From contig JAGGVN010000025.1 in NCBI GenBank assembly GCA_021158005.1, positions 1 to 35,720 on the forward strand: a stretch of DNA of 35,720 nucleotides. Reading direction: 5' to 3'. The stretch's first letter is position 1. Every line of letters starts with the position of its first letter. A program made the position numbers and the translations under genes. The stretch is from Candidatus Aerophobota bacterium. Lineage in GTDB: Bacteria > Aerophobota > Aerophobia > Aerophobales > JAGGVN01. Of this stretch, positions 8,093 through 17,616 are shown one piece after another. The notes beneath the pieces are model-generated. The model was not told the DNA's origin, searched no databases, and saw nothing but the letters and a program-made list of their open reading frames with translations.

Positions 8093-9439
8093 ATGAATCT
8101 AAGAAAAAATTTAGAAAATGGATTAAAGAGATTTAGCCACAGAGATACTCTTATCCAGATGGTAAATAGAGTCATTCTCTACTTTGGAGGAGCTATATGT
8201 TTTTATTTAATTTTATGGGGAATAAATAGATTCTTTCCTCTCTTTTTTCTGGGAAAAGAATTTTTCACTTTAATTTCTCTGGTGAGCACGGGTTTAGCTA
8301 TAGGGATAACTTTTCTTCGAAGAAAGACACTTTTTGAAGTTGCTCGCTTCATTGATAAAAAATCGAAGTTAAAGGAGAGGATAAGCACTGCCTGGGAATT
8401 TTCCTCTAAGAAGAAAGATATTTTTGTTCCTTTTCTCTTAAGAGATGCTCTTTCTAAGCTTCAAGAAATTAAGACTTCCTCTGTTTTTCCTTACTATTTT
8501 CCTTCTCAAAGTAAGTACCTTTTTTATGCACTGATAGTTATTTTCCTTTTTCTCTCTTTAAGCCATTTTCCTTTTCTTTATATGAGAAAAAGGAGGGTAT
8601 ATCTTTACCAGCAAGTAAACACTTTAAAGAGCATAAGTAGGGAATTGTTAGAACAGGGGAAGAGAGAGAATCTTAAAAGTGTCACTCTTTTTGTTCCTCG
8701 ACTGGAAGAATTAAGTGAAAAAACAGAAAGAGGAGAGATTGGACCTGAGGAACTTTTAAAAGCTTATGAGTATCTTCGAGAAGAAATGAAAGCTAAAATA
8801 GAGGAGAAAAAGAGAGAACTCCTGCAGAAGTTGAACTCTCTTCTTCAAAGAGAAAAGCAGGAGTCTTCCTTTAAAGATAAACTTCAAGAAGCTATTGAAG
8901 CTATTAAGAAGGAAGAATATAAAAGAGCCGGAGAGCTTCTAAGGGAGTCTTCTCTTTCTCGAGAGAAGAAAGAATTAAAGGAATTAGAAAGTTTAAGTAA
9001 AGCGCAAGAAGAGCTCGAAAGAGATTCGCGATATTTGAGTAATCGAGTAAAAAAAGAAGTTAAAGACCAAAAAGAGAATTTTAGGGGAATAGCCGAGAAG
9101 GATAACCAGAAAGAGGAGTTTCTCTCTACCGAGATAAAGAGTTTCGGAGGAGTTTCTCCTTATTCTCCTTTATCCTCAAAAGAAAAAGGGAAGGAAGGGG
9201 TTCCTCCGGAAGCAAAACAAGAAGGAAGTTTAAGTAAAGTAGAGGGAGAAAAAGAAGATACTCTTTTAATGAGTTTAGTAGAGGAGCTTTTTCTTCCTGA
9301 TTCCCCCTTAGGATTAAAAGAGAGAGAAGCATTTTCATCATACCGAAGATTTATGATAAATAAAATATTTGAAGAAAAAATCCCGGCAGATTATAAAGAG
9401 AGAGTAAAAGAATACTTTACTTCCTTAGAGCCAAAATGA
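8093..9439 (+). CDS. Uncharacterised membrane-anchored coiled-coil protein
   Basis: N-terminal TM segments, then a long K/E-rich helical region (EELLKAYEYLREEMKAKIEEKKRELLQKLNSLLQREKQ). Located directly upstream of moxR. Confidence 0.6.
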   Translation: MNLRKNLENGLKRFSHRDTLIQMVNRVILYFGGAICFYLILWGINRFFPLFFLGKEFFTLISLVSTGLAIGITFLRRKTLFEVARFIDKKSKLKERISTAWEFSSKKKDIFVPFLLRDALSKLQEIKTSSVFPYYFPSQSKYLFYALIVIFLFLSLSHFPFLYMRKRRVYLYQQVNTLKSISRELLEQGKRENLKSVTLFVPRLEELSEKTERGEIGPEELLKAYEYLREEMKAKIEEKKRELLQKLNSLLQREKQESSFKDKLQEAIEAIKKEEYKRAGELLRESSLSREKKELKELESLSKAQEELERDSRYLSNRVKKEVKDQKENFRGIAEKDNQKEEFLSTEIKSFGGVSPYSPLSSKEKGKEGVPPEAKQEGSLSKVEGEKEDTLLMSLVEELFLPDSPLGLKEREAFSSYRRFMINKIFEEKIPADYKERVKEYFTSLEPK

Positions 9440-9446
9440 GGAAAAT

Positions 9447-10442
9447 ATGGAAATTAATAATGAAAAGATAAAAAGGTTTCAAAGGGATATAGAAAGAATA
9501 AGAAAAGAATTGGCAAAGGTAATTGTGGGACAAAAACAGATTATTGAGGGAATAATTATAGCCATTCTCTCTAATGGACACGTCCTCTTAGAAGGAGTTC
9601 CCGGCTTAGGAAAGACTCTTTTAATAAAATCTCTTAGTCAGACGATGGATTTAAAATTTTCTCGAATTCAATTTACTCCTGATCTTATGCCTGCTGATAT
9701 TTTAGGAACTAATATTCTTATGCAAGGAGAAGATGGAAGGAGATTTTTCAAATTTCAGGAAGGTCCTATCTTTGCTCAAATTATTTTAGCCGATGAGATA
9801 AATCGGGCTACCCCAAAAACACAGTCAGCACTCCTGGAAGCTATGCAGGAACAGAAAGTAACCGTAGCGGGAGTGACCCGTCCCTTAGGAAGACCATTTT
9901 TCGTCTTAGCTACTCAGAATCCTTTGGAGATGGAGGGAGTTTATCCCTTGCCAGAAGCTCAAATTGACCGTTTCTTCTTCAAGTTAAAGATAGATTATCC
10001 TGATTATGAAGAACTTCAGCAAATTGTTGGTCAGACTACAGTTGGAGAATTGCCGCTCTTGGAGAAGATTATAGATGGAGAGGAGCTTTGTCAGATACAA
10101 TCTCTGGTCAGGAAGGTACTTATAGCTTCTCATGTATTAAAATATGCTACCCGTTTAACCATGGGAACTCATCCTGATTCTAAATTTGCTACCCCTCAGA
10201 TTCGTCGTTTTGTTCGTTACGGAGCCAGTCCCCGGGGAGCTCAGACTCTGGTTCTCGCTGGAAAAGCCCTCGCATTTATGGAAAATAGATTTAATGTAAG
10301 TTTTTCTGATATTAGAGAGGTAGCTTTGCCATCTTTGCGCCACCGAATTTTATTAAACTTTGAAGGAGAAGCAGAGGGAGTAGATATAGATAAGATGATT
10401 GAAGATTTAATTAAAGTAACACCAGAGAGAGAAGATGGGTAA
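9447..10442 (+). CDS. MoxR family AAA+ ATPase
   Basis: Walker A GVPGLGKTLL, Walker B IILADEINRATPKTQSALLEAMQEQKVTV, and ATQNPLEMEGVYPLPEAQIDRF. Confidence 0.95.
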   Translation: MEINNEKIKRFQRDIERIRKELAKVIVGQKQIIEGIIIAILSNGHVLLEGVPGLGKTLLIKSLSQTMDLKFSRIQFTPDLMPADILGTNILMQGEDGRRFFKFQEGPIFAQIILADEINRATPKTQSALLEAMQEQKVTVAGVTRPLGRPFFVLATQNPLEMEGVYPLPEAQIDRFFFKLKIDYPDYEELQQIVGQTTVGELPLLEKIIDGEELCQIQSLVRKVLIASHVLKYATRLTMGTHPDSKFATPQIRRFVRYGASPRGAQTLVLAGKALAFMENRFNVSFSDIREVALPSLRHRILLNFEGEAEGVDIDKMIEDLIKVTPEREDG

Positions 10443-11316
10443 GTTAATTTTAGAGGAAAAGTTTTTGCGAGAATTAGATTCTCTTCGTCTTCTCAGTAAG
10501 AAGGTAGAAAGTGGACACTTTCAGGGGGAGAGGAGAGGAAGTAGAGCGGGGAGTGGACTGGAATTTATTGACTATCAGCCCTATCAAGTAGGTGATGATT
10601 ATCGTTATATTGATTGGCATCTCTTTTCCCGTTTTGAACAACTCTTCATTAAACTCTTCGTTGAAGAGAAGGACCTTCGGGTGCACCTTCTTATAGATAA
10701 AAGTTTTTCTATGAGTACGGGAGTTCCTTCTAAAATAGAATACGCTAAGAAACTTGCCGCTGCCTTAGGATATATTGCTCTGGTAAACTTTGACCGGGTA
10801 GGAATAACCAGTTTTACTTCTTGCCTTGAAGAATCTCTTCCTCCTCGAAGAGGTAAGCTCCAGATTTTAGAACTTTTTCGCTTTCTGGAGAAGATATCTT
10901 CGCGAGGAGAGACGAATTTTAACTTCTGCCTGAATAAATTTGCTTCCAGAGAAAGAAAGTCTGGAGTAGCTATTGTAATTAGTGACCTTCTTGATGAAAA
11001 AGGCTACCAGGAGGGACTTCTCTCTTTAAGGACACGGGGATGGGAAATCTCTTTAATTCATATCTTAGAAGAAAGAGAAGTAAATCCTCCGGAAGAGAAG
11101 GGAGTAGTGCTGGTAGATAAGGAAACACATAAAAGAATAGAGACCGAAGTTACTCCTTCTACTATTAAGCTTTATCAAAAAGCCTTAGAAGATTTCTTTA
11201 AAGAGATTGAAAATTTTTGTGAATATTATCAAATTAAGTATTTACGAACTTTAACTTCTCTCTCTTTATCTTCACTTATCTTCAGGAATCTTCGGAGGAA
11301 AAAAGTGTTAAAATGA
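10435..11316 (+). CDS. DUF58 domain-containing protein (vWA-like)
   Basis: GSGLEFIDYQPYQVGDDYRYIDWHLFSRFEQLFIKLFVEEKDLRVHLLIDKSFSMS. Overlaps moxR by 8 nt. Confidence 0.93.
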   Translation: MGKLILEEKFLRELDSLRLLSKKVESGHFQGERRGSRAGSGLEFIDYQPYQVGDDYRYIDWHLFSRFEQLFIKLFVEEKDLRVHLLIDKSFSMSTGVPSKIEYAKKLAAALGYIALVNFDRVGITSFTSCLEESLPPRRGKLQILELFRFLEKISSRGETNFNFCLNKFASRERKSGVAIVISDLLDEKGYQEGLLSLRTRGWEISLIHILEEREVNPPEEKGVVLVDKETHKRIETEVTPSTIKLYQKALEDFFKEIENFCEYYQIKYLRTLTSLSLSSLIFRNLRRKKVLK

Positions 11317-13115
11317 GTTTTCTTAATCCTCTCGCTCTCTGGCTTCTTTCCCTTACAGGAATTATTATTCTCTTTTATTTATTAAAGAGAAGAAAGAGGG
11401 AAGTTTTTGTTTCCAGTATCTTTCTCTGGAAAAAAATAGTGAAGAATCTCCCTTCACCTGAGTTTCACTGGAAATTACCCTTTTCCTGGATTCTTCTTCT
11501 CCAAATAATTATTTTAATTCTCATGATTCTTGCCTTATCCAATCCTTTTTTGTTTCGAAAGAGTAAAGAGAATTTTTTGGTAATAGTTCTGGATACTTCC
11601 GCCAGTATGAAATCTACCGATGTCTTCCCTAATCGTTTTTTTGTAGCTAAAAAAAGAATAAAAGAATTTTTGGAGACTCTTCCTCAAAATACAAAAATAG
11701 CCCTTATCTCTTCCATTCCTCCACAAGTTCTCTCAAGTTTTTCTGATTCTAAGTCCCACTTTTTGGAAAAATTAAGAGATTTAGAACCTCTGGACGTTCC
11801 CGGAAAAGAAAAAGAAGCTTTAAATTTAGCTTTGTCCCTTATTTCTAAAAAAAGAGGAGAGATTTTTTTCTTCACGGATACTTCATTTCCTTCTAAGATA
11901 CTCTCCTTAAAAGAAAATATAGAACTTGTTCCTGTTGTTAGTGAAAATCCCCGTAATATAGGAATTACTCATTTTGATATAAGGTCTACTGCGGGGAAAA
12001 TAGGAGAGTATGAAATCTTAGTAAAAATAGAAAATTTTTCTCTCGGTAAAGAGAAAATTATTTTAAGAATATTAGCTAATGAGAAACTTCTTCACCAAGA
12101 AGGCTTTGAACTTCCGGCCTCCGGCAAAAAAAATTTCACCTATGATTTTATCTGTAATCAGAAGATATATCTTAAAGTAGAAATTAAAACTACCCCTCCA
12201 GATGATTTCTCAATCGATAATTTTGTGGGAGCGGTGATTTATCCTGAACAAACTCTTTTTGTTCTTTTGGTTAGCCAAGGAAACCTTTTTTTGGAAACAG
12301 CTTTAAAGACTTATCCTCAAATAAAACTCTTTGTAAAAAATAAAATATCTCAGGAACAGCTTCCCGAATACGACCTTATATTTTTCGATAAAGTTACTCC
12401 TCCTTTTCCTCTTAAAGGAAATATAATTTGTATTGGTATTTTACCTCCCAACCTTCCCATAGAAAGTAAAGGTTGGGAAAGAGATCTTCCCGTAACTTAT
12501 GTAAAAAGTTCTCATCCACTCTTTCGTTTTGTCCATCTGGGAGAGATGAATGTAAGGCGTGCTCTTTCTGTCTCTTCTCTTCCGGGAGCGGAGATTCTCC
12601 TGAGGAGTTTTCAGATTCCTCTTATGCAAATCTGGCAAAGGGAAAATTTAACTCTTCTTCTTATCTCTTTTGACTTTTATGAGTCAGATTTTCCTCTTCA
12701 AGTAGGTTTTCCTGTCTTTATTTTTAACTTATTACAGTGGTTTCATCCTGAAGTTTTTGACCCTCAGTATTATAAGGTTCGCACAGGAGAAGATTTTTTC
12801 GTCTCCCGAGAAGGAAATAATCTTCTTGTAGGTCCCCACAATCACTCTACAAAATTAGAGGGGAAAAGTATTTTTTCCCGGGTCAATTTTGTTGGTCCTT
12901 ATAAGCTTAATGGAGATGTTTACTTTGTAGCTAATCTTCTTAATTCCCAGGAATCAAACATTTTTCCTCAAGCAAAAAATCACTCTCTTAAAATAGAAGA
13001 AGAATTTTCTCCCGCAGGAGAAGAAGATAAATGGTTTCTTTTTCCTCTTCTCATTTTGTTGTCCTTAGTGCTTCTTTTAGGAGAATGGTATCTTTACTAT
13101 CGAGGTATGCAATGA
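11313..13115 (+). CDS. BatA-like membrane protein with vWA domain
   Basis: N-terminus MSFLNPLALWLLSLTGIIILFYLLKRRKREVFVSSIFLW; MIDAS-like DTSASM. ATGA overlap with the previous gene. Confidence 0.85.
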   Translation: MSFLNPLALWLLSLTGIIILFYLLKRRKREVFVSSIFLWKKIVKNLPSPEFHWKLPFSWILLLQIIILILMILALSNPFLFRKSKENFLVIVLDTSASMKSTDVFPNRFFVAKKRIKEFLETLPQNTKIALISSIPPQVLSSFSDSKSHFLEKLRDLEPLDVPGKEKEALNLALSLISKKRGEIFFFTDTSFPSKILSLKENIELVPVVSENPRNIGITHFDIRSTAGKIGEYEILVKIENFSLGKEKIILRILANEKLLHQEGFELPASGKKNFTYDFICNQKIYLKVEIKTTPPDDFSIDNFVGAVIYPEQTLFVLLVSQGNLFLETALKTYPQIKLFVKNKISQEQLPEYDLIFFDKVTPPFPLKGNIICIGILPPNLPIESKGWERDLPVTYVKSSHPLFRFVHLGEMNVRRALSVSSLPGAEILLRSFQIPLMQIWQRENLTLLLISFDFYESDFPLQVGFPVFIFNLLQWFHPEVFDPQYYKVRTGEDFFVSREGNNLLVGPHNHSTKLEGKSIFSRVNFVGPYKLNGDVYFVANLLNSQESNIFPQAKNHSLKIEEEFSPAGEEDKWFLFPLLILLSLVLLLGEWYLYYRGMQ

Positions 13116-15697
13116 TTTATTTTTCTTATCCTCTATTTTTATCTCTATTTTTTCTTATTCCCTTCGTTTTCTATATTTACAAAAAGGGAAATTCTTCACT
13201 TAGTCTTTTAAGAAGGAGAATTTCGCTTATCCTGCGTCTTCTTGTTCTCATCTTTTTGATACTGAGTTTAGCAGGAATGAGAATTTCTCTACCTACGCGG
13301 CAGAAGAGTATCTTCTTTCTTCTTGATGTCTCCGAAAGTATTACCGAGGAGAGAAAAGCATTAGCTTTTGATTATCTTAAAAAGATTCCCCAGATGGCAA
13401 AGAAAAAAGACCGAGCGGGACTTATTCTTTTTGGAAAAGAGGCTTTTATAGAATCTCTCCCCCAGGAAAATATTTCTTTCTTTCCTCTTCATACCTCCGT
13501 TGACCCTCACTATACCAATATAGCTAAAGCTCTAAGATTAGCTTCTGAAAATCTTCCTCAAGGGGGAGAAAAAGAGATAGTTCTTTTGAGCGATGGTAAT
13601 GAAAATAGGGGAGAAGCGAGAAATTTAGTAGATTATCTTAAGAAAAATAAAGTAAGAGTAAATGTCCTTCCTCTAAGTGGAGGAGAAAAGAAAGAAGCTC
13701 TACTTAAAGAAATGATTCTTCCTCCTCAGGTAAAAAGGGGAGAAAAATTTAAGATTAGTATTGTAGCTCAAAGCTCTTTTGAAACGGAGGGAATTCTTAA
13801 GCTTTACCTTAATGGAGAGTTTTTGGAAGAAAAGAAGGTGAAGTTAGAGCCAAAAGAGAAACTTTTTTCTTTCGTGGGGAAATTAGAAAAGAGCGGATTT
13901 TATACTTATAAAGCTCTTCTCCAGGTTTGGCCGGATAATATTTCCTCCAATAATCAGATTTACGGATACACTGTGGTTAAAGGAGAACCAAAGGTGTTAT
14001 TACTTACTAAAAATAAAGAAGCTATAAAGAACCTTGTTGAACTTTTCAGAAGAGATGGTTTTTCTCTGGAAATTCGCTCGCCCTTTAATGCTCCCTCTTC
14101 TCTTGAGGAATTAAGTAATTATAGTGCTCTCATTTTAAATGATATCTCTGCTCTCTGGCTCTCTCCTTTACAACTGAAGAATATCTCGGAATACGTGAAA
14201 GAGTTAGGAGGGGGGCTGATTGTTATTGGAGGGGAAAATAGTTTTGCTCTTGGAGAATATCGAAATACACCCTTAGAAGAAGTGCTCCCTGTTTATGCGG
14301 GGATTCATGAAAAGACAAATCTACCTTATCTTTCGCTTGTCTTAATTATTGACAAGTCAGGAAGTATGTCTGAGGGAGGGAATGGAGATTCTTTAACAAA
14401 AATCTCCTTAGCTAAAAAAGCTGCCTGGACTGTTATTGACCTTCTCCCTTCTTATGAAAGAGTAGGGATTTTGAGTTTTGATACTAATTGCTACTGGACT
14501 GTTCCTCTCCAGCTAATAGCTAATAGATTAGGGATAGGGAGACAAATAAATAGTCTTGAGGCTAATGGGGGGACCAGTCTTTATCCTGCTTTAAAAGAAG
14601 CTTTTAAGGAATTAAGGAAGGAAGAGAGTGCTATAAAACATATTATTGTTCTCTCCGATGGTCTTTCTACAGAAGGTAATTTTGAGGAGATTGTTAAGGA
14701 AATGAATAAGGAAAAGATAACGGTAAGCACCGTGGCTATTGGTGAAGATGCGGATATTAAGCTTATGAGGAATATTGCTCTTTGGGGAAAGGGAAAAGCT
14801 TATTATACTACTGATATTCAATCTCTTCCCCGAATCTTCACTGCCGAAACTTTAAGAGTTAGCCGTTCGCTGGTAGTAAACGAATCTTTTCTTCCTCTCC
14901 TTAATCTCGAAGGTCCACTTACCTCAGGAATAAACTGGGAGAATGTTCCCCCTCTTGAGGGGTATACAGTCACTACACCAAAACAAGTCTCCACTATTTA
15001 TTTACTTTCTCCCCGAAAAGACCCTCTTTTAGCGAGCTGGCGCTATGGACTGGGAAGGGTAGTAGTCTTTACTTCTGATTACGGAAAATGGTCAAAGAAC
15101 TGGAGAAAATGGCCCGATCATGATAAATTCTGGGTCCGGCTCTTAAACTGGGTTATTCCTGCTACTGAAAGTTTTCTCTTCCCTATAGTGAGTATAGAAG
15201 GGAAGAAGGGTCATATTACTGTTGATGCCCTCGATGATAAAGGAAAGTATCTTAATTTTCTTTCTTTAAGAGCCACAATACTTAAACCTGAAAGTAGAAT
15301 GGAATCTATTTCCCTGGAGCAGACTGCTCCCGGCAGATATGAAGGATGGTTTTCTGCTGATGAAATAGGTTCTTATATGGTTTCTCTCTTTGATCAAGAG
15401 AAAATGAAGCAAACAGAACTTACCGGTACGGTAGTCTCCTATTCTCCTGAATATAAGGATTTAACCCCGGATAAAAATCTTTTAACTTATTTAGCAGAAA
15501 AAACAGGGGGAAAGGTCTTAAGTTTTTCTAATAATCCCTTTACTCAGAGAAGATTTACCCTCTCTCCCCCTTACTCTCTAAGGTTTTTTTTCCTTGATTT
15601 AGCTATCTTTCTTTTTCTCTTGGATGTAGGTATAAGAGTACTTCCCTCCGGTATAGGAATCTTCTTACTTAAGAAGCTTACTTCAGTATTCAGGTAA
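13112..15697 (+). CDS. Membrane protein with two vWA domains flanking a class I glutamine-amidotransferase-like domain
   Basis: vWA-1 (FFLLDVSESI...HYTNIAKAL...LLSDGNENRG), GATase-like (YVKELGGGLIVIGGENSFALGEYRNTPLEEVLPV), vWA-2 (LIIDKSGSMSEGG...GGTSLYPAL...VLSDGLSTEG). ATG at 13112 overlaps the upstream stop (ATGA) and is preferred over the track start at 13031. Confidence 0.85.
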   Translation: MIYFSYPLFLSLFFLIPFVFYIYKKGNSSLSLLRRRISLILRLLVLIFLILSLAGMRISLPTRQKSIFFLLDVSESITEERKALAFDYLKKIPQMAKKKDRAGLILFGKEAFIESLPQENISFFPLHTSVDPHYTNIAKALRLASENLPQGGEKEIVLLSDGNENRGEARNLVDYLKKNKVRVNVLPLSGGEKKEALLKEMILPPQVKRGEKFKISIVAQSSFETEGILKLYLNGEFLEEKKVKLEPKEKLFSFVGKLEKSGFYTYKALLQVWPDNISSNNQIYGYTVVKGEPKVLLLTKNKEAIKNLVELFRRDGFSLEIRSPFNAPSSLEELSNYSALILNDISALWLSPLQLKNISEYVKELGGGLIVIGGENSFALGEYRNTPLEEVLPVYAGIHEKTNLPYLSLVLIIDKSGSMSEGGNGDSLTKISLAKKAAWTVIDLLPSYERVGILSFDTNCYWTVPLQLIANRLGIGRQINSLEANGGTSLYPALKEAFKELRKEESAIKHIIVLSDGLSTEGNFEEIVKEMNKEKITVSTVAIGEDADIKLMRNIALWGKGKAYYTTDIQSLPRIFTAETLRVSRSLVVNESFLPLLNLEGPLTSGINWENVPPLEGYTVTTPKQVSTIYLLSPRKDPLLASWRYGLGRVVVFTSDYGKWSKNWRKWPDHDKFWVRLLNWVIPATESFLFPIVSIEGKKGHITVDALDDKGKYLNFLSLRATILKPESRMESISLEQTAPGRYEGWFSADEIGSYMVSLFDQEKMKQTELTGTVVSYSPEYKDLTPDKNLLTYLAEKTGGKVLSFSNNPFTQRRFTLSPPYSLRFFFLDLAIFLFLLDVGIRVLPSGIGIFLLKKLTSVFR

Positions 15698-15703
15698 ATA
15701 GAC

Positions 15704-16210
15704 CTACTTATTCCCTTCACTGAAATCTTCTGGTTTTATATCCTCCAGTTTCTTTTTAAATTCTTCTATCTCTTTGTCTTCAATAGGTTTAGTCTCTACA
15801 ATTTCAGTCTCCGTTCCTATCCTGTTAAGAATAGATTCATCTATATAGATAGGGACCTTAAGTCGTAAGGCTAAAGCTATGGCATCACTGGGACGAGAGT
15901 CAACTTCTATTCCCTCGCTTTCTTTATTCATTAATATCCGGGCGTAGTAAGTATTATTTCGGAGATCGTTTATTACCACCCGCCTCACTTTTCCGTGAAG
16001 CTTCTCAATTATATTTTTGGTTAAGTCATGAGTTAAGGGGCGAGGAAGTTTCACATTCTCCAAAGCTATAGCAATAGACTGTGCTTCAAATAAACCTACC
16101 CATATAGGGAGAGTCTTATTCCCCTTTTTTTCTTTCAAGATAATTACCGGCATATTTGATTTTACATCAATGGCTACATTGGCTACCTTTACTTCTATCA
16201 CAGTTTTCAC
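15704..16210 (-). CDS. Bifunctional nuclease family protein (DUF151)
   Basis: VIILKEKKGNKTLPIWVGLFEAQSIAIALENVKLPRPLTHDL and IEVDSRPSDAIALALRLKVPIYIDESIL are family hallmarks. Confidence 0.93.
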   Translation of the reverse strand: MKTVIEVKVANVAIDVKSNMPVIILKEKKGNKTLPIWVGLFEAQSIAIALENVKLPRPLTHDLTKNIIEKLHGKVRRVVINDLRNNTYYARILMNKESEGIEVDSRPSDAIALALRLKVPIYIDESILNRIGTETEIVETKPIEDKEIEEFKKKLEDIKPEDFSEGNK

Positions 16211-16237
16211 CTCCCTTTAATATTTTCACTAATCTCA

Positions 16238-17464
16238 TTAAGATCCTACCATATGGCTACAACCCATAAGATCCACTATCACCTTCATTAACTCAACTCC
16301 TTTTAGATGTCCGAGGCATCCGGAAGAAGTAGAAATCTCGTCAAAGAGTTCTACTTTGTCCTGACGGATACCGGGTCCATAAATCATTAGGGGCACAGGA
16401 TCGCTGCTATGTCTTTTAAGAGAAAGAGGAGTGCTGTGGTCAGCGGTGACGATGAGATAGGCATTTTCTTCTTCTTCCCTTAGAAGCTCTACTAATCTAT
16501 CTACTTTTTGAATCATTAGCATCTTATCTCTTAGATTCCCGTCGTGACTGGCATTATCTGCGCCCTTAATGTGGATAAAGACAAAGTCAAATGTCTTCAG
16601 AGCTTTTTTAGATTCTCTGGCTTTAGCTTCAATATCTGTATCTATTCTTCCAGTAGCTCCGGGAACTTCGAGAACCTCCATTCCTACATATTTTGCTACT
16701 CCTTTATAGAGGGCTGCACCGGCTATACAACAGGAGCTGAATCCATATTTTTCTTTCAAGGAAGGAATCTTCTGATAAATTCCTGCACCCCGGGTGAGGA
16801 TTATATTTGCGGGAAGTTTTCCTTCCTCTTCCCTTTCTTTATTTAAAGGATGAGAGGAAAGAATTTCTTGGCTTCTTTTCACTATTTCATTTACTATTTT
16901 TGCGGTTCTTTTTGCCCTCTCATCATTTTTTAGAGGCCTTGCCTCTTTAAAAGGGAGAGATTCTGCTGTGTGGGGGTCAGTGTCGGAAATCTCCGGAGAA
17001 AGCCCTTCTCCTCTCAAGACTAAGACTCCTCGATGCTCTGTGGAAGAAGAGAATATTACTTTTACTCCTTCTACTTCTATTCCTTGCAGAGACTTAGCCA
17101 GTTCTTTCCCTTCATCCTTCAGTCGTCCTGCTCTTCTATCAATAACTCGTCCGTCTTTATCTACAGTAGCAAAATTGCACCTAAAGGCTACATCTCCTTC
17201 TTTTAAATCTATTCCTACTCCCAGAGCTTCAAATGGACCTCTTCCTTTATAATAGCGGTTAATATCGTATCCGAAGAGAGCCAAATGAGCGGTATCACTC
17301 CCGGGAATAATTCCCCGACCCAAGGTACTCATTATCCCCGTAGAACCCCTTTTAGCTAAATCATCCAGATGTTTTTTAGGGGTAAGTTGAAGAGGTGTTT
17401 TTCCTTCTTTTACGGACCGGTCTCCTAATCCATCAACTACTACTAAAATAGCTTTTTTTTCCAT
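16238..17464 (-). CDS. apgM: 2,3-bisphosphoglycerate-independent phosphoglycerate mutase, archaeal type
   Basis: MEKKAILVVVDGLGDRSVKEGKTPLQLTPKKHLDDLAKRGSTGIMSTLGRGIIPGSDTAHLALFGYD. Start trimmed to MEKKAI. Confidence 0.92.
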   Translation of the reverse strand: MEKKAILVVVDGLGDRSVKEGKTPLQLTPKKHLDDLAKRGSTGIMSTLGRGIIPGSDTAHLALFGYDINRYYKGRGPFEALGVGIDLKEGDVAFRCNFATVDKDGRVIDRRAGRLKDEGKELAKSLQGIEVEGVKVIFSSSTEHRGVLVLRGEGLSPEISDTDPHTAESLPFKEARPLKNDERAKRTAKIVNEIVKRSQEILSSHPLNKEREEEGKLPANIILTRGAGIYQKIPSLKEKYGFSSCCIAGAALYKGVAKYVGMEVLEVPGATGRIDTDIEAKARESKKALKTFDFVFIHIKGADNASHDGNLRDKMLMIQKVDRLVELLREEEENAYLIVTADHSTPLSLKRHSSDPVPLMIYGPGIRQDKVELFDEISTSSGCLGHLKGVELMKVIVDLMGCSHMVGS

Positions 17465-17502
17465 TTTTCTTAACTCTTTTTGCTTTAAAGAATAATACAC
17501 TT

Positions 17503-17530
17503 TTTAAATTTGTCAACTTGCAAATTTAAA
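17503..17530. repeat. Perfect 10-bp inverted repeat TTTAAATTTG-N8-CAAATTTAAA, candidate operator
   Basis: Arms at 17503-17512 and 17521-17530. The repeat encloses a minus-strand TTGACA (17511-17516) upstream of apgM. Confidence 0.5.
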
Positions 17531-17616
17531 TTTATATGATTGCAAGAAATCGCTTTCTTGTTTTCTTCAGGGATTTTTGTATATTGAAATAAGATTTGGC
17601 ACGAGGAAGGATTAAT

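Noticed and set aside
13031-13111. Extended start of the 888-aa vWA protein
   Set aside because: An 85-nt overlap with the upstream gene is unlikely; ATG at 13112 forms a standard ATGA coupling.
15697-15704. Shared bidirectional terminator between convergent vWA and DUF151 genes
   Set aside because: Stop codons are only 6 bp apart and no convincing GC-rich hairpin is visible there.
16544-17252. Plus-strand ORFs antisense to apgM
   Set aside because: Ser/Pro-rich antisense translations without homology signals; apgM is certain.
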